DNA of 64,000 nucleotides, from assembly GCA_035567895.1 (NCBI GenBank), contig DATMPC010000058.1, positions 124,001 through 188,000 on the forward strand. Direction: 5' to 3'. A program made the translations under genes and the position numbers. Shown here piece after piece: positions 8,654 to 19,535 of the stretch; within the stretch, counting starts at the first letter, position 1, and the number at the start of each line of letters is the position of its first letter. Below the pieces are notes generated by a model. The model saw only the letters and a list, made by a program, of their open reading frames with translations. It searched no databases and was not told the origin of the DNA. The DNA is from Terriglobales bacterium. GTDB taxonomy: Bacteria; Acidobacteriota; Terriglobia; Terriglobales; Acidobacteriaceae.

Positions 8654-9970
8654 ATGAATACACCACATGGATTCCTCACCGTCATGTTGCTCACTTGTGC
8701 CGTCTCAGCTCAAACCCCGGACCCAGGAATTCTCGCGGAGGCCCTGCGCATTAAGGCCATCGACAATCACTCGCACCCGCCGAAGCTTGTCGCGCCGGGA
8801 GAGAAGGACGATGATTTCGACGCGCTGCCGTGCGATCCGATCAGCCAGATGGATCCGCCATTCCAGACTCGTCCGGAGAATCCACAAATTCTCCAAGCAT
8901 GGAAGACGCTTTGGGCATATCCGCATAACGACCTCGATCCAGAGCACATAAAGGCTGTAGTTACGGCGAAGCAGAGGATCAAGCAACAGCAGGGAGACAA
9001 CTATGCAAACTGGGTTCTGGATCAACTCGGCATCCAAACGCAGTTTGCCAATCGAGTTGCGATGGGCCGCGGGCTGCAGGCTCCGCGATTCCGGTGGGTA
9101 CCGTTTGATGATCCACTACTGTTTCCCGGCAAGGGTTTGGCGCCTTCTTCTCCGGATCGCGAGTACTTCTATCGCCGTGAGCGTCAGTTGCTGAAGCGTT
9201 ACATCGACGAGTTGGGTGTCAGCGCACTCCCATCGAGTCTCCAAGAGTACAAGGCTCATGTGGTCACTCCCGAGTTGGAACGGCAAAAAAAGGCCGGAGC
9301 TGTTGCGATCAAGTTGGAAGCTGCGTATCTGCGGTCGCTCGACTTTGGTCCTCCAATCAGTCAGATTACCGATGCTGATGCAATTTATCGTGCGGCGGTC
9401 TCAGGTGGAGTTCCTTCGGACCATGAATACTTGCGACTGCAGAATTACCTGCTGCGATATATGGCGGCCGAAGCTGGCCGTCTCGGTATGGCCGTGCACT
9501 TTCATACTGGCGGCGGGTGCGGAAGTTATTTCGACCTGCCGGGCTCGAATCCCACTCTTCTGAGTTCGTTGATCGACGATCCAAATCTTCGCAAGACGAC
9601 GTTTGTTCTCGTGCATGGCGGAGCACAGACCTTTAGCAAGGAAGTTTCCTATCTGCTGAGCAAGCCGAACGTGTATGCCGATCTGTCGGAACAGACCTGG
9701 CTGCTTTCACCGCGCGCGCTCAGCGTCGTTGTGCGCGATTGGCTCGAATGGTATCCCGACAAGGTTCTGTACGGTACGGACCTTGCTCCCGGTCCTCCGG
9801 AGCTCGACTGGGAAGAAGTCGGATGGGTAGAGAACCAGACGGCAAGGCAGGCGCTTGCGATCGCCCTCACCGGAATGATGAACGATGGGGAGATCACACG
9901 TCAGCAGGCATCAAAAATCTTGCATCTGGTTTTGCACGATACCACTGCGAAGCTGTACGGATTGGAATAG
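8654..9970 (+). CDS. Secreted amidohydrolase-family protein
   Basis: A 438-residue protein with an N-terminal signal peptide ending near VSAQ, so probably periplasmic or secreted. The metal-binding signatures of the amidohydrolase TIM barrel can be seen: HSHP near residue 40, HFHTGGG near residue 285, VLVHGG near 330 and YGTDLAPG near 380, consistent with the amidohydrolase-2 group, which often acts on carboxylic or cyclic substrates. The start is set at the ATG at 8654, directly before the hydrophobic segment; an upstream start at 8612 would place 14 unlikely residues before it. The stop abuts the stop of the convergent permease. The substrate is unknown. Confidence 0.8.
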   Translation: MNTPHGFLTVMLLTCAVSAQTPDPGILAEALRIKAIDNHSHPPKLVAPGEKDDDFDALPCDPISQMDPPFQTRPENPQILQAWKTLWAYPHNDLDPEHIKAVVTAKQRIKQQQGDNYANWVLDQLGIQTQFANRVAMGRGLQAPRFRWVPFDDPLLFPGKGLAPSSPDREYFYRRERQLLKRYIDELGVSALPSSLQEYKAHVVTPELERQKKAGAVAIKLEAAYLRSLDFGPPISQITDADAIYRAAVSGGVPSDHEYLRLQNYLLRYMAAEAGRLGMAVHFHTGGGCGSYFDLPGSNPTLLSSLIDDPNLRKTTFVLVHGGAQTFSKEVSYLLSKPNVYADLSEQTWLLSPRALSVVVRDWLEWYPDKVLYGTDLAPGPPELDWEEVGWVENQTARQALAIALTGMMNDGEITRQQASKILHLVLHDTTAKLYGLE

Positions 9971-11338
9971 CTACTGCTTCGCGCGTCGAACGAAGAAGTA
10001 GCCGATAGTGAGCAGCAAGAGATAAAACGGGCCGCTCACGACAGTGATCCGAGTTTGTGGCACGAACCACGTTGAGCCAATCGCAGCCATCAGCGCGACG
10101 AATCCAAAGGTGGAGAGCACTCGTCCGCCAGGAGCGTGCAGTGGCAGTTGTGCCAGTTGATCGGCGGGGAAGCGTTTTCGGAAGTTGATGTGTGCGGCGA
10201 GTGTAATCCACCATGCCAGCATGCCTCCGAACAATGAGGCTCCGATGATGTAGAGATACGCTCCTTCAGGCGCGTATGTCTGTGTCAAGATCGCGACCAG
10301 AATCCCGATTGCGGAAAGACTGAGAGCGACGTGCGGAGAGCCACCCCCAGTGAGCCGCCCGAGAGCCGCCGGCGCGTATCCGCTGCGCGCGAGGGAGAAC
10401 AGCATTCGTCCGGCCGCGAAAATGTTTGCGTTTGCTCCTGACAGCGCTGCGGTGAGAACAACCACATTCATTAGGAGTGAAGCTGCAGGTATTCCTGCGA
10501 TCTGAAATACGGTTACAAATGGACTCTGAACCACTCCCGCCTGAGTCCAAGGCATCACGCCGACCAGTACTGCGGTCGCTCCTATGTAAAGCAGCGCCAG
10601 CAGAGCGAACATGATGCGCGTCGCGCGAGCCACGGAAGCTGGAGATTTTGCTTCTCCCGAAGCTATCGCAACAAATTCGATCCCCAGGAAGCTGAATAGA
10701 GCAAATGAGGCTGCGAGAAGTGGCGAACTTGCGCCATGAGGAAAGAACCCGCCGGAGACGTTATACTGCGCGGGCGCTCGTTTGGAGAGAAGCAACGCCG
10801 CTCCGATCAAGATGAATGCGGCTATGGTTATTACCTTGACCATCGCGAACCAGTACTCGAATGTTCCGTAATCTTTGACTGGACGCAGATTGATGACCAA
10901 GAGGAGCGCCGCGAAGACGACGATCCACACAACTGGCGCTGTATTGGGAAACCAGACGCGCATGTAAGTCGCGGCAGCGACCAACTCGCCCCCAACCGCG
11001 ATCACTACGGCAAACCAATAGCCGTAGCGGGCGACGAATCCGGCCCAGTCGTTCAAGTAAAGCTCGGCGTACACGCCGAACGATCCCGCCGCCGGATGCG
11101 CGCTAGCCATTTCGCCCAGTGCCATAGTGACAGTGAAGGCGATCGCAGCGCCGATCACGTAGCTCAGCACGACGGCCGGTCCTGCGATATTGATGGCGGC
11201 GCCCGAACCGAGCAGCAGCCCGGTTCCAATCGAACCTCCAACCGCCAACATGGCCATCTGGCCAGCAGTTAGCTGGCCGCGCAGTCCAGTCTCATTGCCG
11301 ATCGACGAAACAGGGAGGGGCGCTTGGGATGTACTCAC
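9971..11338 (-). CDS. APC-superfamily amino acid permease
   Basis: A 455-residue integral membrane protein with about twelve hydrophobic segments. The N-terminal part carries the family signature MLAVGGSIGTGLLLGSG in the first helix, followed by GEMASAHPAAGSFGVYAE, a pattern typical of amino acid/proton symporters of the AAT group (GABA, lysine, aromatic amino acid permeases). The closing segment is short, with RRAKQ at the end. The GTG start at 11338 begins MSTSQAP. It probably imports amino acids; the substrate cannot be assigned. The stop is adjacent to the convergent amidohydrolase stop. Confidence 0.9.
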   Translation of the reverse strand: MSTSQAPLPVSSIGNETGLRGQLTAGQMAMLAVGGSIGTGLLLGSGAAINIAGPAVVLSYVIGAAIAFTVTMALGEMASAHPAAGSFGVYAELYLNDWAGFVARYGYWFAVVIAVGGELVAAATYMRVWFPNTAPVVWIVVFAALLLVINLRPVKDYGTFEYWFAMVKVITIAAFILIGAALLLSKRAPAQYNVSGGFFPHGASSPLLAASFALFSFLGIEFVAIASGEAKSPASVARATRIMFALLALLYIGATAVLVGVMPWTQAGVVQSPFVTVFQIAGIPAASLLMNVVVLTAALSGANANIFAAGRMLFSLARSGYAPAALGRLTGGGSPHVALSLSAIGILVAILTQTYAPEGAYLYIIGASLFGGMLAWWITLAAHINFRKRFPADQLAQLPLHAPGGRVLSTFGFVALMAAIGSTWFVPQTRITVVSGPFYLLLLTIGYFFVRRAKQ

Positions 11339-11359
11339 AGTGATTGGCAGCGACGCAGA

Positions 11360-11396
11360 TTAGCTTAGGAGCTTAGCAGCTCAGGAGCTCAGCGGC

Positions 11397-11399
<3 letters not shown>
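11360..11399. repeat. AGCT-rich repeat at the 3' end of the pcd gene
   Basis: A short tract built from units such as TTAGGAGCTTAGCAGCT and CAGGAGCTCAGC that includes the stop codon of the dehydratase gene. A related tract is found at 32521-32556, also touching a stop codon. Confidence 0.5.
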
Positions 11400-13227
<1,828 letters not shown>

Positions 13228-13234
13228 AGTATCG

Positions 13235-13262
13235 GTAGAGATGCAGCATGGTGCGTCTCTAC
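13235..13262. repeat. 28-bp palindromic intergenic repeat, copy 1
   Basis: GTAGAGA and TCTCTAC arms flank a central ATGCAGCATGGTGCG-type core. It starts 8 bp after the enolase stop and ends 22 bp before the next gene. A second, near-identical copy lies at 25483-25510 upstream of another gene, so this is a dispersed element rather than a local terminator. Confidence 0.7.
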
Positions 13263-13284
13263 CTCCTAAAGAGAGGGTTCCATA

Positions 13285-13878
13285 ATGAGACGGTTTTTCT
13301 CGAAGTGTGTGATTAGCTTGTTATGCGTTGCCGGAGCGCTCGGGCAGTCGGCGCTGGGAATGTCGCTACCATTTATTTCTACTGAAGCTGTTGCCCAAAC
13401 CGCTGCTGCGAATGGGGAACAGGCGACCCGTCAAGACGTCGAGAATCTGTTCGCCGTTCTGAAGCTAGATCACATGATGCAGGTCACGATGGCATCAGTG
13501 GCCGAACAGATGAAAACCAATTTGCCAGAGCTGATGAAGCAACAGAACGTCGAAATTCCCAAAGAACAGCTCGACGCGATGGCGGAGGACATTTTCCGCG
13601 ACTATCCCATGAAGGATGTGTTGGATTCGATGATCCCCGTCTACCAGAAACACCTCACCAAGATGGATGTCGCCAACATCCTCGCGTTTTACCAGACACC
13701 GACTGGGCAGAAGATGTTGAACGAAATGCCGGAGATGTCGAAGGAAGCGATGCAAGCGGCCAATCCCGTAATGAAGCAATGGATGGCCACGATGATGCAG
13801 CGCATGCAGGACCGGGCGCACGCCATGGCGCAGCAGAACACGTCGCAGAAGCCGGGGACGAATTCGAAGGCAAAGTAG
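13285..13878 (+). CDS. Secreted DUF2059-domain protein
   Basis: A 197-residue protein with a signal peptide (hydrophobic core about residues 8-25, possible cleavage in the VAQ region near 38). The mature part matches DUF2059: helical segments with LMKQQNVEIPKEQLDAM and the conserved block PVYQKHLTKMDVANILAFYQTPTGQKML near residues 115-145. The function of DUF2059 is not established. A GAGAGGG ribosome binding site precedes the ATG. It is followed 9 bp later by a second DUF2059 gene, so the two probably arose by duplication and may act together in the cell envelope. Confidence 0.85.
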   Translation: MRRFFSKCVISLLCVAGALGQSALGMSLPFISTEAVAQTAAANGEQATRQDVENLFAVLKLDHMMQVTMASVAEQMKTNLPELMKQQNVEIPKEQLDAMAEDIFRDYPMKDVLDSMIPVYQKHLTKMDVANILAFYQTPTGQKMLNEMPEMSKEAMQAANPVMKQWMATMMQRMQDRAHAMAQQNTSQKPGTNSKAK

Positions 13879-13887
13879 GTCGTTCAT

Positions 13888-14418
13888 ATGAAACCGTACG
13901 CCATGGGCCTCGCGTTACTGTTGTGCTGTGGAGCGGCTGCGCAGAATCCGCCGGCTGGTGCCTCCACGCCAGCTTCCTCGTCAACCCAGGCCGACAAAGA
14001 TCAGGCTGGGAAGAGAGCTGAGATCCGCCAGCTCATCGAACTTACCGGAGCGGCCAACATATCGGCAGATGCTTTGCGGCAGATCATCTCGCCCTTACGC
14101 GCAGGTTTTCCCCAGGTTCCCGACGAGTTTTGGGATACGTTCATCAAAGAGGTCCGCTCCGAGGAATTGATAGACCTCGTTATCCCCATCTACGACAAGT
14201 ACTACACACGTGCCGAAATTCATGACTTGACTACGTTCTATCAATCTCCAGTCGGTCAGAAGACGATCAAAGTTCTTCCCAAACTCTCTGCCGAGGCGAT
14301 CGATGCCGGACAGGAGTGGGGACGTATGGTGGCCGATCGCGCCATGCGCAAGCTGCACGACAAGGGCTACGACAAGTCGTCGTCGATGCCTTCTGCGGAT
14401 TCTCCCGCCGGGCAATGA
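13888..14418 (+). CDS. Secreted DUF2059-domain protein, second copy
   Basis: A 176-residue protein with a short signal peptide (LALLLCCGAAAQ), a low-complexity linker rich in Ala and Ser, and the DUF2059 core RSEELIDLVIPIYDKYYTRAEIHDLTTFYQSPVGQKTI. It is a diverged paralogue of the gene just upstream, sharing the IPxYxKxxTxxxI...FYQxPxGQK pattern. The gap to the next gene, gpmI, is 11 bp, so the pair and gpmI may be cotranscribed. Function unknown. Confidence 0.85.
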   Translation: MKPYAMGLALLLCCGAAAQNPPAGASTPASSSTQADKDQAGKRAEIRQLIELTGAANISADALRQIISPLRAGFPQVPDEFWDTFIKEVRSEELIDLVIPIYDKYYTRAEIHDLTTFYQSPVGQKTIKVLPKLSAEAIDAGQEWGRMVADRAMRKLHDKGYDKSSSMPSADSPAGQ

Positions 14419-14429
14419 CGACCTGAATA

Positions 14430-16034
14430 ATGAAAAATACTCCACTCGTTCTCATCATTCTTGATGGTTGGGGATACCGCGCCGAAACCAAAGCGAACGC
14501 GATCGCGCTCGCCCGCAAGCCGAATTACGACGCTCTGCTGCGCGATTTTCCCAGCACGCTGGTACACACCAGTGGCCGCTATGTTGGCCTCCCCGCAGGA
14601 CAGATGGGGAATAGTGAAGTCGGACATCTCAACATCGGCGCCGGACGAGTGGTCTACATGGACATCACGAAGATCGACGCGATGATTGAGAATGGCGAGC
14701 TCCTTTCGAATCCAGCGCTGCTCTCGGCGATGAAGAACGCGCGCTCGGGCGGCCGTCGGTTGCACTTGTTCGGACTGCTGTCAGATGGCGGCGTCCATTC
14801 GCACCAGAATCATCTTTATGCGTTGCTGCGCATGGCTAAGCAGAACGGAGTCGATCGCGTCTTTGTGCATGCATTTATGGACGGCCGTGACACGCTCCCC
14901 ACCAGCGGCGCCGGATACCTTGAGCAACTTCAGCAGAAGATGCGCTCGCTTGGAACGGGAAGTGTTGCCAGCGTCAGCGGTCGCTACTACGCCATGGACC
15001 GCGATAAGCGCTGGGAGCGTGAACGCAAAGCCTTTGATGCGATGGTGAAGGGCAAGGGCGAAGGCGGTACTTACATCGATCCGGTTCGAGGGATGAAGGA
15101 ATCGTACAACCGCGATGTGACTGACGAGTTCGTCGTGCCCTTCGTCTGTGTGGACAATCGTGGTGAACCCCTGGCCACAATTCGGGACGAGGACAGCTGC
15201 ATCAACTTCAACTTCCGCGCAGATCGCGCGCGCCAGATCACTCGCGTGCTGGCACGGAACAGCGGGATCACCAAGCAGAATGGTCGAGACCTGCCGGATG
15301 CCGAATCGCTGGAGAAGATGATTCCGGCCAGTGAGACTCCAAAGAGCCTGACTTACGTCTGCATGACCCGCTACGACAAACAGTTCGAGTTGCCGTTCGT
15401 CGTTCCACCGGATTCATTGACAAACATCCTGGCGAACGTGATGGCGGGTGAGGGCCTGCATAATCTGCGCGTCGCCGAGACAGAAAAGTATGCACACGTA
15501 ACCTATTTCTTTAACGGTGGAGTTGAGCAGCCTTTTGGCGGAGAAGAGCGTGTGCTGGTGCCCTCACAAAAAGTCCCAACCTACGACTTGAAGCCGGAGA
15601 TGAGCGCGGAGGGAATAGCCGACGCTGTGGTTGATGCAATCGAACGCGGCGCGTTCCAGGTGATCATCGTCAATTTTGCCAATGCTGACATGGTTGGCCA
15701 CTCCGGCAAAATCGAGCCCACGGTCAAGGGTGTAGAAACCGTGGACGCCTGTCTAGGTCGCATTTACAAAGCCGTGAAGCAGAAAGGTGGGGCAATGATC
15801 GTCACCGCCGATCACGGCAACGCAGAAATGCTGATCGACCCCGTAACAGGTGGGCCGCACACGGCGCATACCCTCAATCCTGTGCCGTTCATTGTCGTCA
15901 GCGATGATGACAAAAAGTTTGGCCTTCGGGCGGACGGAGCGCTCCAGGATATCTCGCCCACTGTGCTTGGTATGCTCGGGATCTCGCAACCGAGAGAAAT
16001 GACTGGACATGACTTGAGGGTGATACCTGGATGA
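14430..16034 (+). CDS. gpmI: 2,3-bisphosphoglycerate-independent phosphoglycerate mutase
   Basis: Interconverts 3- and 2-phosphoglycerate (EC 5.4.2.12) without a bisphosphoglycerate cofactor, using two metal ions and a phosphoserine intermediate. Seen: metal-binding ILDGWG at the N-terminus, the catalytic Ser region [38 protein letters not shown], and the C-terminal metal site VTADHGNAE with GGPHTAHT. Length 534 is slightly longer than usual (510-515) but consistent with the alkaline-phosphatase fold. It sits downstream of enolase, the next enzyme in the pathway, separated by the two DUF2059 genes, so glycolytic genes are clustered here. Confidence 0.96.
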   Translation: MKNTPLVLIILDGWGYRAETKANAIALARKPNYDALLRDFPSTLVHTSGRYVGLPAGQMGNSEVGHLNIGAGRVVYMDITKIDAMIENGELLSNPALLSAMKNARSGGRRLHLFGLLSDGGVHSHQNHLYALLRMAKQNGVDRVFVHAFMDGRDTLPTSGAGYLEQLQQKMRSLGTGSVASVSGRYYAMDRDKRWERERKAFDAMVKGKGEGGTYIDPVRGMKESYNRDVTDEFVVPFVCVDNRGEPLATIRDEDSCINFNFRADRARQITRVLARNSGITKQNGRDLPDAESLEKMIPASETPKSLTYVCMTRYDKQFELPFVVPPDSLTNILANVMAGEGLHNLRVAETEKYAHVTYFFNGGVEQPFGGEERVLVPSQKVPTYDLKPEMSAEGIADAVVDAIERGAFQVIIVNFANADMVGHSGKIEPTVKGVETVDACLGRIYKAVKQKGGAMIVTADHGNAEMLIDPVTGGPHTAHTLNPVPFIVVSDDDKKFGLRADGALQDISPTVLGMLGISQPREMTGHDLRVIPG

Positions 16035-16041
16035 TGCCGCC

Positions 16042-16479
16042 ATGTGGAAGTGCACGAAATGCAGTCGAGAATTTGCGAATCAGCATCAGTCACATTCGTG
16101 TTCGACGCGTCCTCTGGAGGAGCATTTCCGCGGACGTGCCAAATTAACGGTCGCAATCTTCAAGCGCCTGCTTAGAACCGTTAAACGCAACGGACCGGTA
16201 ACGGTCATCTCAAGCAAGACCCGTATTGCGTTCCAAACTCGTATGAGCTTTGCAGCGGTAGTGATTAGGAATGATTTTTTGCGAGGCCACCTGGTGCTGG
16301 CCGAACGTACTCTGGATCCTCGATTTTCCAGAATCCAAACCATTTCTCCACGCAATCATGTACACGAATTCGTGTTGAACGACGTTGGAGACATCGACAG
16401 CCGTTTCTGTGAACTCATCGCGAAGGCCTATGCCGTTGGGAATCAGGAGCATTTGCGGAGACCGGCGAAGCCTTTGTGA
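16042..16479 (+). CDS. DUF5655-domain protein with N-terminal Cys/His motif
   Basis: A 145-residue protein. The N-terminus reads MWKCTKCSREFANQHQSHSC, a possible zinc site (C-x2-C followed by H-x2-H-x-C). The rest fits the DUF5655 pattern (LEEHFRG, then SKTRIAFQTRMSFAAVV and FLRGHLVL). Members are small and uncharacterised. It starts 7 bp after gpmI and its stop overlaps the next gene (GTGA), indicating translational coupling to the dehydrogenase. I infer a nucleic acid or protein-binding role only weakly from the Cys/His cluster. Confidence 0.75.
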   Translation: MWKCTKCSREFANQHQSHSCSTRPLEEHFRGRAKLTVAIFKRLLRTVKRNGPVTVISSKTRIAFQTRMSFAAVVIRNDFLRGHLVLAERTLDPRFSRIQTISPRNHVHEFVLNDVGDIDSRFCELIAKAYAVGNQEHLRRPAKPL

Positions 16480-17459
16480 AAGTCCTCCTCGCCATCCATC
16501 ACCGCTTCGACCTCTGGAATGCGCCAGAATGGCTTGGGTCGCGGCTGCAACAAGAATTCCCGCAGCACACATTTGTCCAACTCCCCAACCTCGATCAACT
16601 TGTGTCCGAGATCACTGATGCTGAAGTGTTGATCGGCTGGCAGCTCCGCCCCGAACAATTCAAGGCCGCAAGCAGATTAAGGTGGATCCATGCCACGACG
16701 GCTGCGGTGCACCAACTCATGTTTCCCGAACTGGTCGCGAGCGATGTGCGAGTTACAAACTCCACGTCGATCCACGGACCAGTCGTAGCAGAACACGCCA
16801 TTGCCTTAGTGTTCGCACTGGCGAAAGGATTGAACTTTGCGGTCAGGTATCAGACGCAGGGCCACTGGGGACAACAGGGCTTGTGGAGTAGTCCGCTGCG
16901 TCCCCGAGAACTTGCCGGAGCCACCTTGGGAGTAATTGGTTTAGGTGCCATTGGCCGCGAGTGTGTCCGCTTAGCAAAGGCGCTGGGCATGAGTGTAGTG
17001 GCTTTGAGGGAGCATCCGGAGAAGGGAAGCGAAGGCTCGGATCGCGTTTTTGGTCCAACTCAGCTCGATCAATTGTTAGCCGAAGCCGAGTACGTCCTGC
17101 TCGCGGCTCCTCTCACCGGAAAGACTCGGGCTTTGTTCAATGATGAGGCTTTTTCGAAGATGCGAGGCGATGCCTGTTTCCTCAATATCAGCCGGGGAGA
17201 TCTGGTCGACGAGCAAGCCCTTGAGCGAGCTCTTCGGTCGCGCAAGATTCGTGCAGCGGCGCTCGACGTCTTCCAAACCGAGCCTCTGCCTCTCGAGTCT
17301 CCCCTATGGAATTTGGATAACTTGCTGATCACGCCCCATAGCGCGGCTCTTACGGAAAAACTATGGGATCGGCACCTCCTCCGCATCACGGAAAACCTGC
17401 GCCGGTACGTTGCGGGCACCCCTCTGCTCGGGGAAGTAGATAAACGGAGGGGATATTGA
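16476..17459 (+). CDS. D-isomer-specific 2-hydroxyacid dehydrogenase family protein
   Basis: A 327-residue NAD(P)-dependent oxidoreductase. Seen: the Rossmann motif GVIGLGAIGRECVRLAKALGM near residues 152-172, the catalytic Arg in NISRGDLVDEQAL and a C-terminal HSAALTE region with the His. The Glu expected before that is in DVFQTEPLP. Family members reduce 2-keto acids such as glyoxylate, hydroxypyruvate and pyruvate; the substrate here is not determined. The GTG start overlaps the upstream gene stop by 4 bp. Length is normal. Confidence 0.88.
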   Translation: MKVLLAIHHRFDLWNAPEWLGSRLQQEFPQHTFVQLPNLDQLVSEITDAEVLIGWQLRPEQFKAASRLRWIHATTAAVHQLMFPELVASDVRVTNSTSIHGPVVAEHAIALVFALAKGLNFAVRYQTQGHWGQQGLWSSPLRPRELAGATLGVIGLGAIGRECVRLAKALGMSVVALREHPEKGSEGSDRVFGPTQLDQLLAEAEYVLLAAPLTGKTRALFNDEAFSKMRGDACFLNISRGDLVDEQALERALRSRKIRAAALDVFQTEPLPLESPLWNLDNLLITPHSAALTEKLWDRHLLRITENLRRYVAGTPLLGEVDKRRGY

Positions 17460-17469
17460 TTTCGTCTCT

Positions 17470-17520
17470 TATAATGAGAGAAGCCAACGTGGATCTGGCC
17501 GCCCACGTCCGGACGTTGGG
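17470..17520 (+). promoter_or_regulatory. Possible -10 box and leader hairpin before lepB
   Basis: A perfect TATAAT lies at 17470-17475 and a near-palindrome CCCACGTCC-GGACGTTGGG at 17502-17520, both in the short gap before the signal peptidase. No convincing -35 hexamer is visible, so the promoter call is tentative. Confidence 0.3.
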
Positions 17521-17529
17521 TCTTGAAGG

Positions 17530-18090
17530 ATGACAATAGAGCCGAGCACAGAGAAGTCGACCACGATGCCGTCCAAACGCCAGCGAGTTCTCTGGAGCTG
17601 GAGCCGCGATCTGCTTCTCGCGCTCGCTTTTTCGGCGCTCTTCATCGTCTTTCTATATCAGCCGGTGCGCGTAGAGGGCACCAGCATGCTTCCCGGTCTG
17701 CAGGACCAGGAACGCATCTTCATCAACAAGTTCGTCTACAAGCTCGAGCCCATAGAGCACGGCGACATCGTCGTATTCCACTATCCCTTCGATCCGTCGA
17801 AGAGCTATATCAAGCGCGTGGTCGGCGTTTCGGGTGACCGCGTGCGCATCGTCGAGGGACAGGTTTACGTGAACGGCCGTCCACTCAATGAAGCTTATGT
17901 GCCTGGCGAGTACTTCGACTATCGGTCACTCGCCGAAATCACCGTTCCACCGCATTCTTACTTCGTGCTCGGCGATCATCGATCACTCTCGAACGATAGC
18001 CGTGACTTCGGTGCAGTAGGCGAGAACTACATTTACGGCAAAGCCGTTTTTGTCTATTGGCCGATGGAAAAGTTGGGAGTGCTTCGCTGA
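17530..18090 (+). CDS. lepB: Signal peptidase I, short form
   Basis: Membrane-anchored serine protease (EC 3.4.21.89) that cleaves signal peptides on the periplasmic side. Seen: one N-terminal membrane segment (about 27-43), box B with the nucleophile Ser52 in EGTSMLP, the catalytic Lys95 in YIKRVVGVSGD, and the late box GDHRSLSNDSRDFG. At 186 residues it lies at the short, Gram-positive-like end of the family. Two longer signal peptidases are encoded at 28828-30550, so the genome has at least three, consistent with the large number of secreted proteins. The ATG at 17530 is used; MPSKRQRV at 17566 is an alternative. Confidence 0.93.
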   Translation: MTIEPSTEKSTTMPSKRQRVLWSWSRDLLLALAFSALFIVFLYQPVRVEGTSMLPGLQDQERIFINKFVYKLEPIEHGDIVVFHYPFDPSKSYIKRVVGVSGDRVRIVEGQVYVNGRPLNEAYVPGEYFDYRSLAEITVPPHSYFVLGDHRSLSNDSRDFGAVGENYIYGKAVFVYWPMEKLGVLR

Positions 18091-18096
18091 GGGAAA

Positions 18097-18336
18097 GCGA
18101 ACACGAAGGTCACGAAGGAAACAGCGAAGGTCACAAAGATTAGATTGAAGGACCTGCGGCCGCCCTCGGCCGGGTGTTTGTTAAGGAACCCACAACATCC
18201 AAAGAACATCACGATCACTTTTGGTTCTATTGAGGATATTCGCCATAACGAGGAAACCCGCGAGGTCGTGCGTCGGTCCCTAACATTCCTGAGCTTCGTG
18301 ACCTCGCGAACTTTCCTTCGTGACCTTCGTGTTCGC
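18097..18336. repeat. 240-bp inverted-repeat element of the CACGAAGG family
   Basis: A perfect 25-bp inverted repeat, whose left arm begins GCGAACACGAAGG (18097-18121) and whose right arm is 18312-18336, bounds the gap between lepB and carA. Inside the arms the match continues imperfectly (GCGAAGGTCACAAAG against GCGAGGTCACGAAG), giving near-continuous terminal repeats of about 45 bp. Each arm is itself built of CACGAAGG-like decamers. No ORF is inside. A similar CTTCGTG tract is at 34255-34326. The right arm ends 48 bp before the carA start. Confidence 0.8.
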
Positions 18337-18384
18337 CTCTCTGTCACGTGATAAACTCTATAAAATCCACCCCCGGAGAAACAG

Positions 18385-19515
18385 GTGCAAGCAATCCTTG
18401 CGCTGGAAGATGGCCGCATCTTCCGAGGCAAAGGCTACGGAGCGAAAGCAGAGTGCTACGGGGAAGTCGTTTTTAATACCTCTCTCACCGGATACCAGGA
18501 AATTTTCACCGATCCGTCCTACGCCGGCCAGATCGTAGTACTCACCAACCCGCAAATCGGCAACTACGGCACGAATCCTGAAGACAACGAAGCCGTTCGA
18601 CCCTTCATCGAGGGCCTTGTCGTTCGCGAATTCTCGCCAATCAGTTCCAACTGGCGTTCGCAGCAGGCTGCCGATGAGTATTTGGAGCGCTTCAACATTC
18701 CCGTAATTGCGGATCTCGACTCGCGCGCTCTGGTTCGACATTTACGCACTTACGGCGTCATGCGCGGCGTGGTCTCGCTGATTGAATCGGATCCCGACAA
18801 GCTAGTGGCCAAAGCTCGTTCCATTCCCAAGATGGATGGCACCGATCTGGCACGCGTAGTTAGCACCAAGCAGCGTTATTCGTGGAATCAAGGTCCGGTC
18901 GTGACCTATGCTGGTCAGCCGATCAAAGAGTTTGATCCTGAGCGCGCGCTGCATGTTGTTGCTTACGATTACGGCATCAAGCAGAACATTCTGCGAATGC
19001 TTGTGGATCAAGGTTGCAGTGTGACGGTTGTCCCGGCAGAGACGAGCGCAGAAGATGTCCTCGCGCTCAAGCCTGACGGCGTGTTCCTATCCAACGGCCC
19101 CGGCGATCCCGAACCGGTCACCTACGCTCATGAAAGCATTCGCAAGCTGGCAGGGAAGACTCCGATCTTCGGAATCTGCCTTGGACATCAGCTGGTAGGT
19201 CTAGCTCTGGGCGGGAAGACTTACAAGCTAAAGTTCGGGCATCACGGCGGCAATCATCCAGTTCGCCAGGAGCGCACCGGGAAGATCGAGATCACTGCCC
19301 ACAATCACAATTTCGCGGTCGACCCTGATTCGCTCAAGCAGAGCGAAGTTGAGATGACGCACTTCGATCTGAACGACGGCACGCTGGAAGGCATGCGGCA
19401 CAAATCGATGCCGCTCTTTACAGTGCAATACCATCCGGAAGCTTCTCCTGGCCCGCATGACTCGCATTACCTCTTCGGGGATTTTGTGAAGATGATGCAG
19501 GAGTGGAAGGGTTGA
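18385..19515 (+). CDS. carA: Carbamoyl-phosphate synthase small subunit
   Basis: Glutamine amidotransferase subunit that hydrolyses glutamine and channels ammonia to CarB for arginine and pyrimidine synthesis. Seen: the N-terminal small-subunit domain with GEVVFNTSLTGYQEIFTDPSYAGQ, and a class I GATase domain (about 195-370) with the nucleophile Cys in FGICLGHQLVGLALGG, the HNHNFAVD region, and the catalytic His-Glu in YHPEASPGP. The GTG start has a GGAG upstream at 18376-18379. Length 376 is normal. It is followed 20 bp later by carB. Confidence 0.97.
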   Translation: MQAILALEDGRIFRGKGYGAKAECYGEVVFNTSLTGYQEIFTDPSYAGQIVVLTNPQIGNYGTNPEDNEAVRPFIEGLVVREFSPISSNWRSQQAADEYLERFNIPVIADLDSRALVRHLRTYGVMRGVVSLIESDPDKLVAKARSIPKMDGTDLARVVSTKQRYSWNQGPVVTYAGQPIKEFDPERALHVVAYDYGIKQNILRMLVDQGCSVTVVPAETSAEDVLALKPDGVFLSNGPGDPEPVTYAHESIRKLAGKTPIFGICLGHQLVGLALGGKTYKLKFGHHGGNHPVRQERTGKIEITAHNHNFAVDPDSLKQSEVEMTHFDLNDGTLEGMRHKSMPLFTVQYHPEASPGPHDSHYLFGDFVKMMQEWKG

Positions 19516-19535
19516 CGCGGATTACGTTCTGAACG

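Noticed and set aside
18097-18336. CRISPR array or tandem direct repeats with spacers
   Set aside because: The repeated units are inverted arms of a palindromic element, not regular direct repeats separated by unique spacers; no cas gene is nearby.
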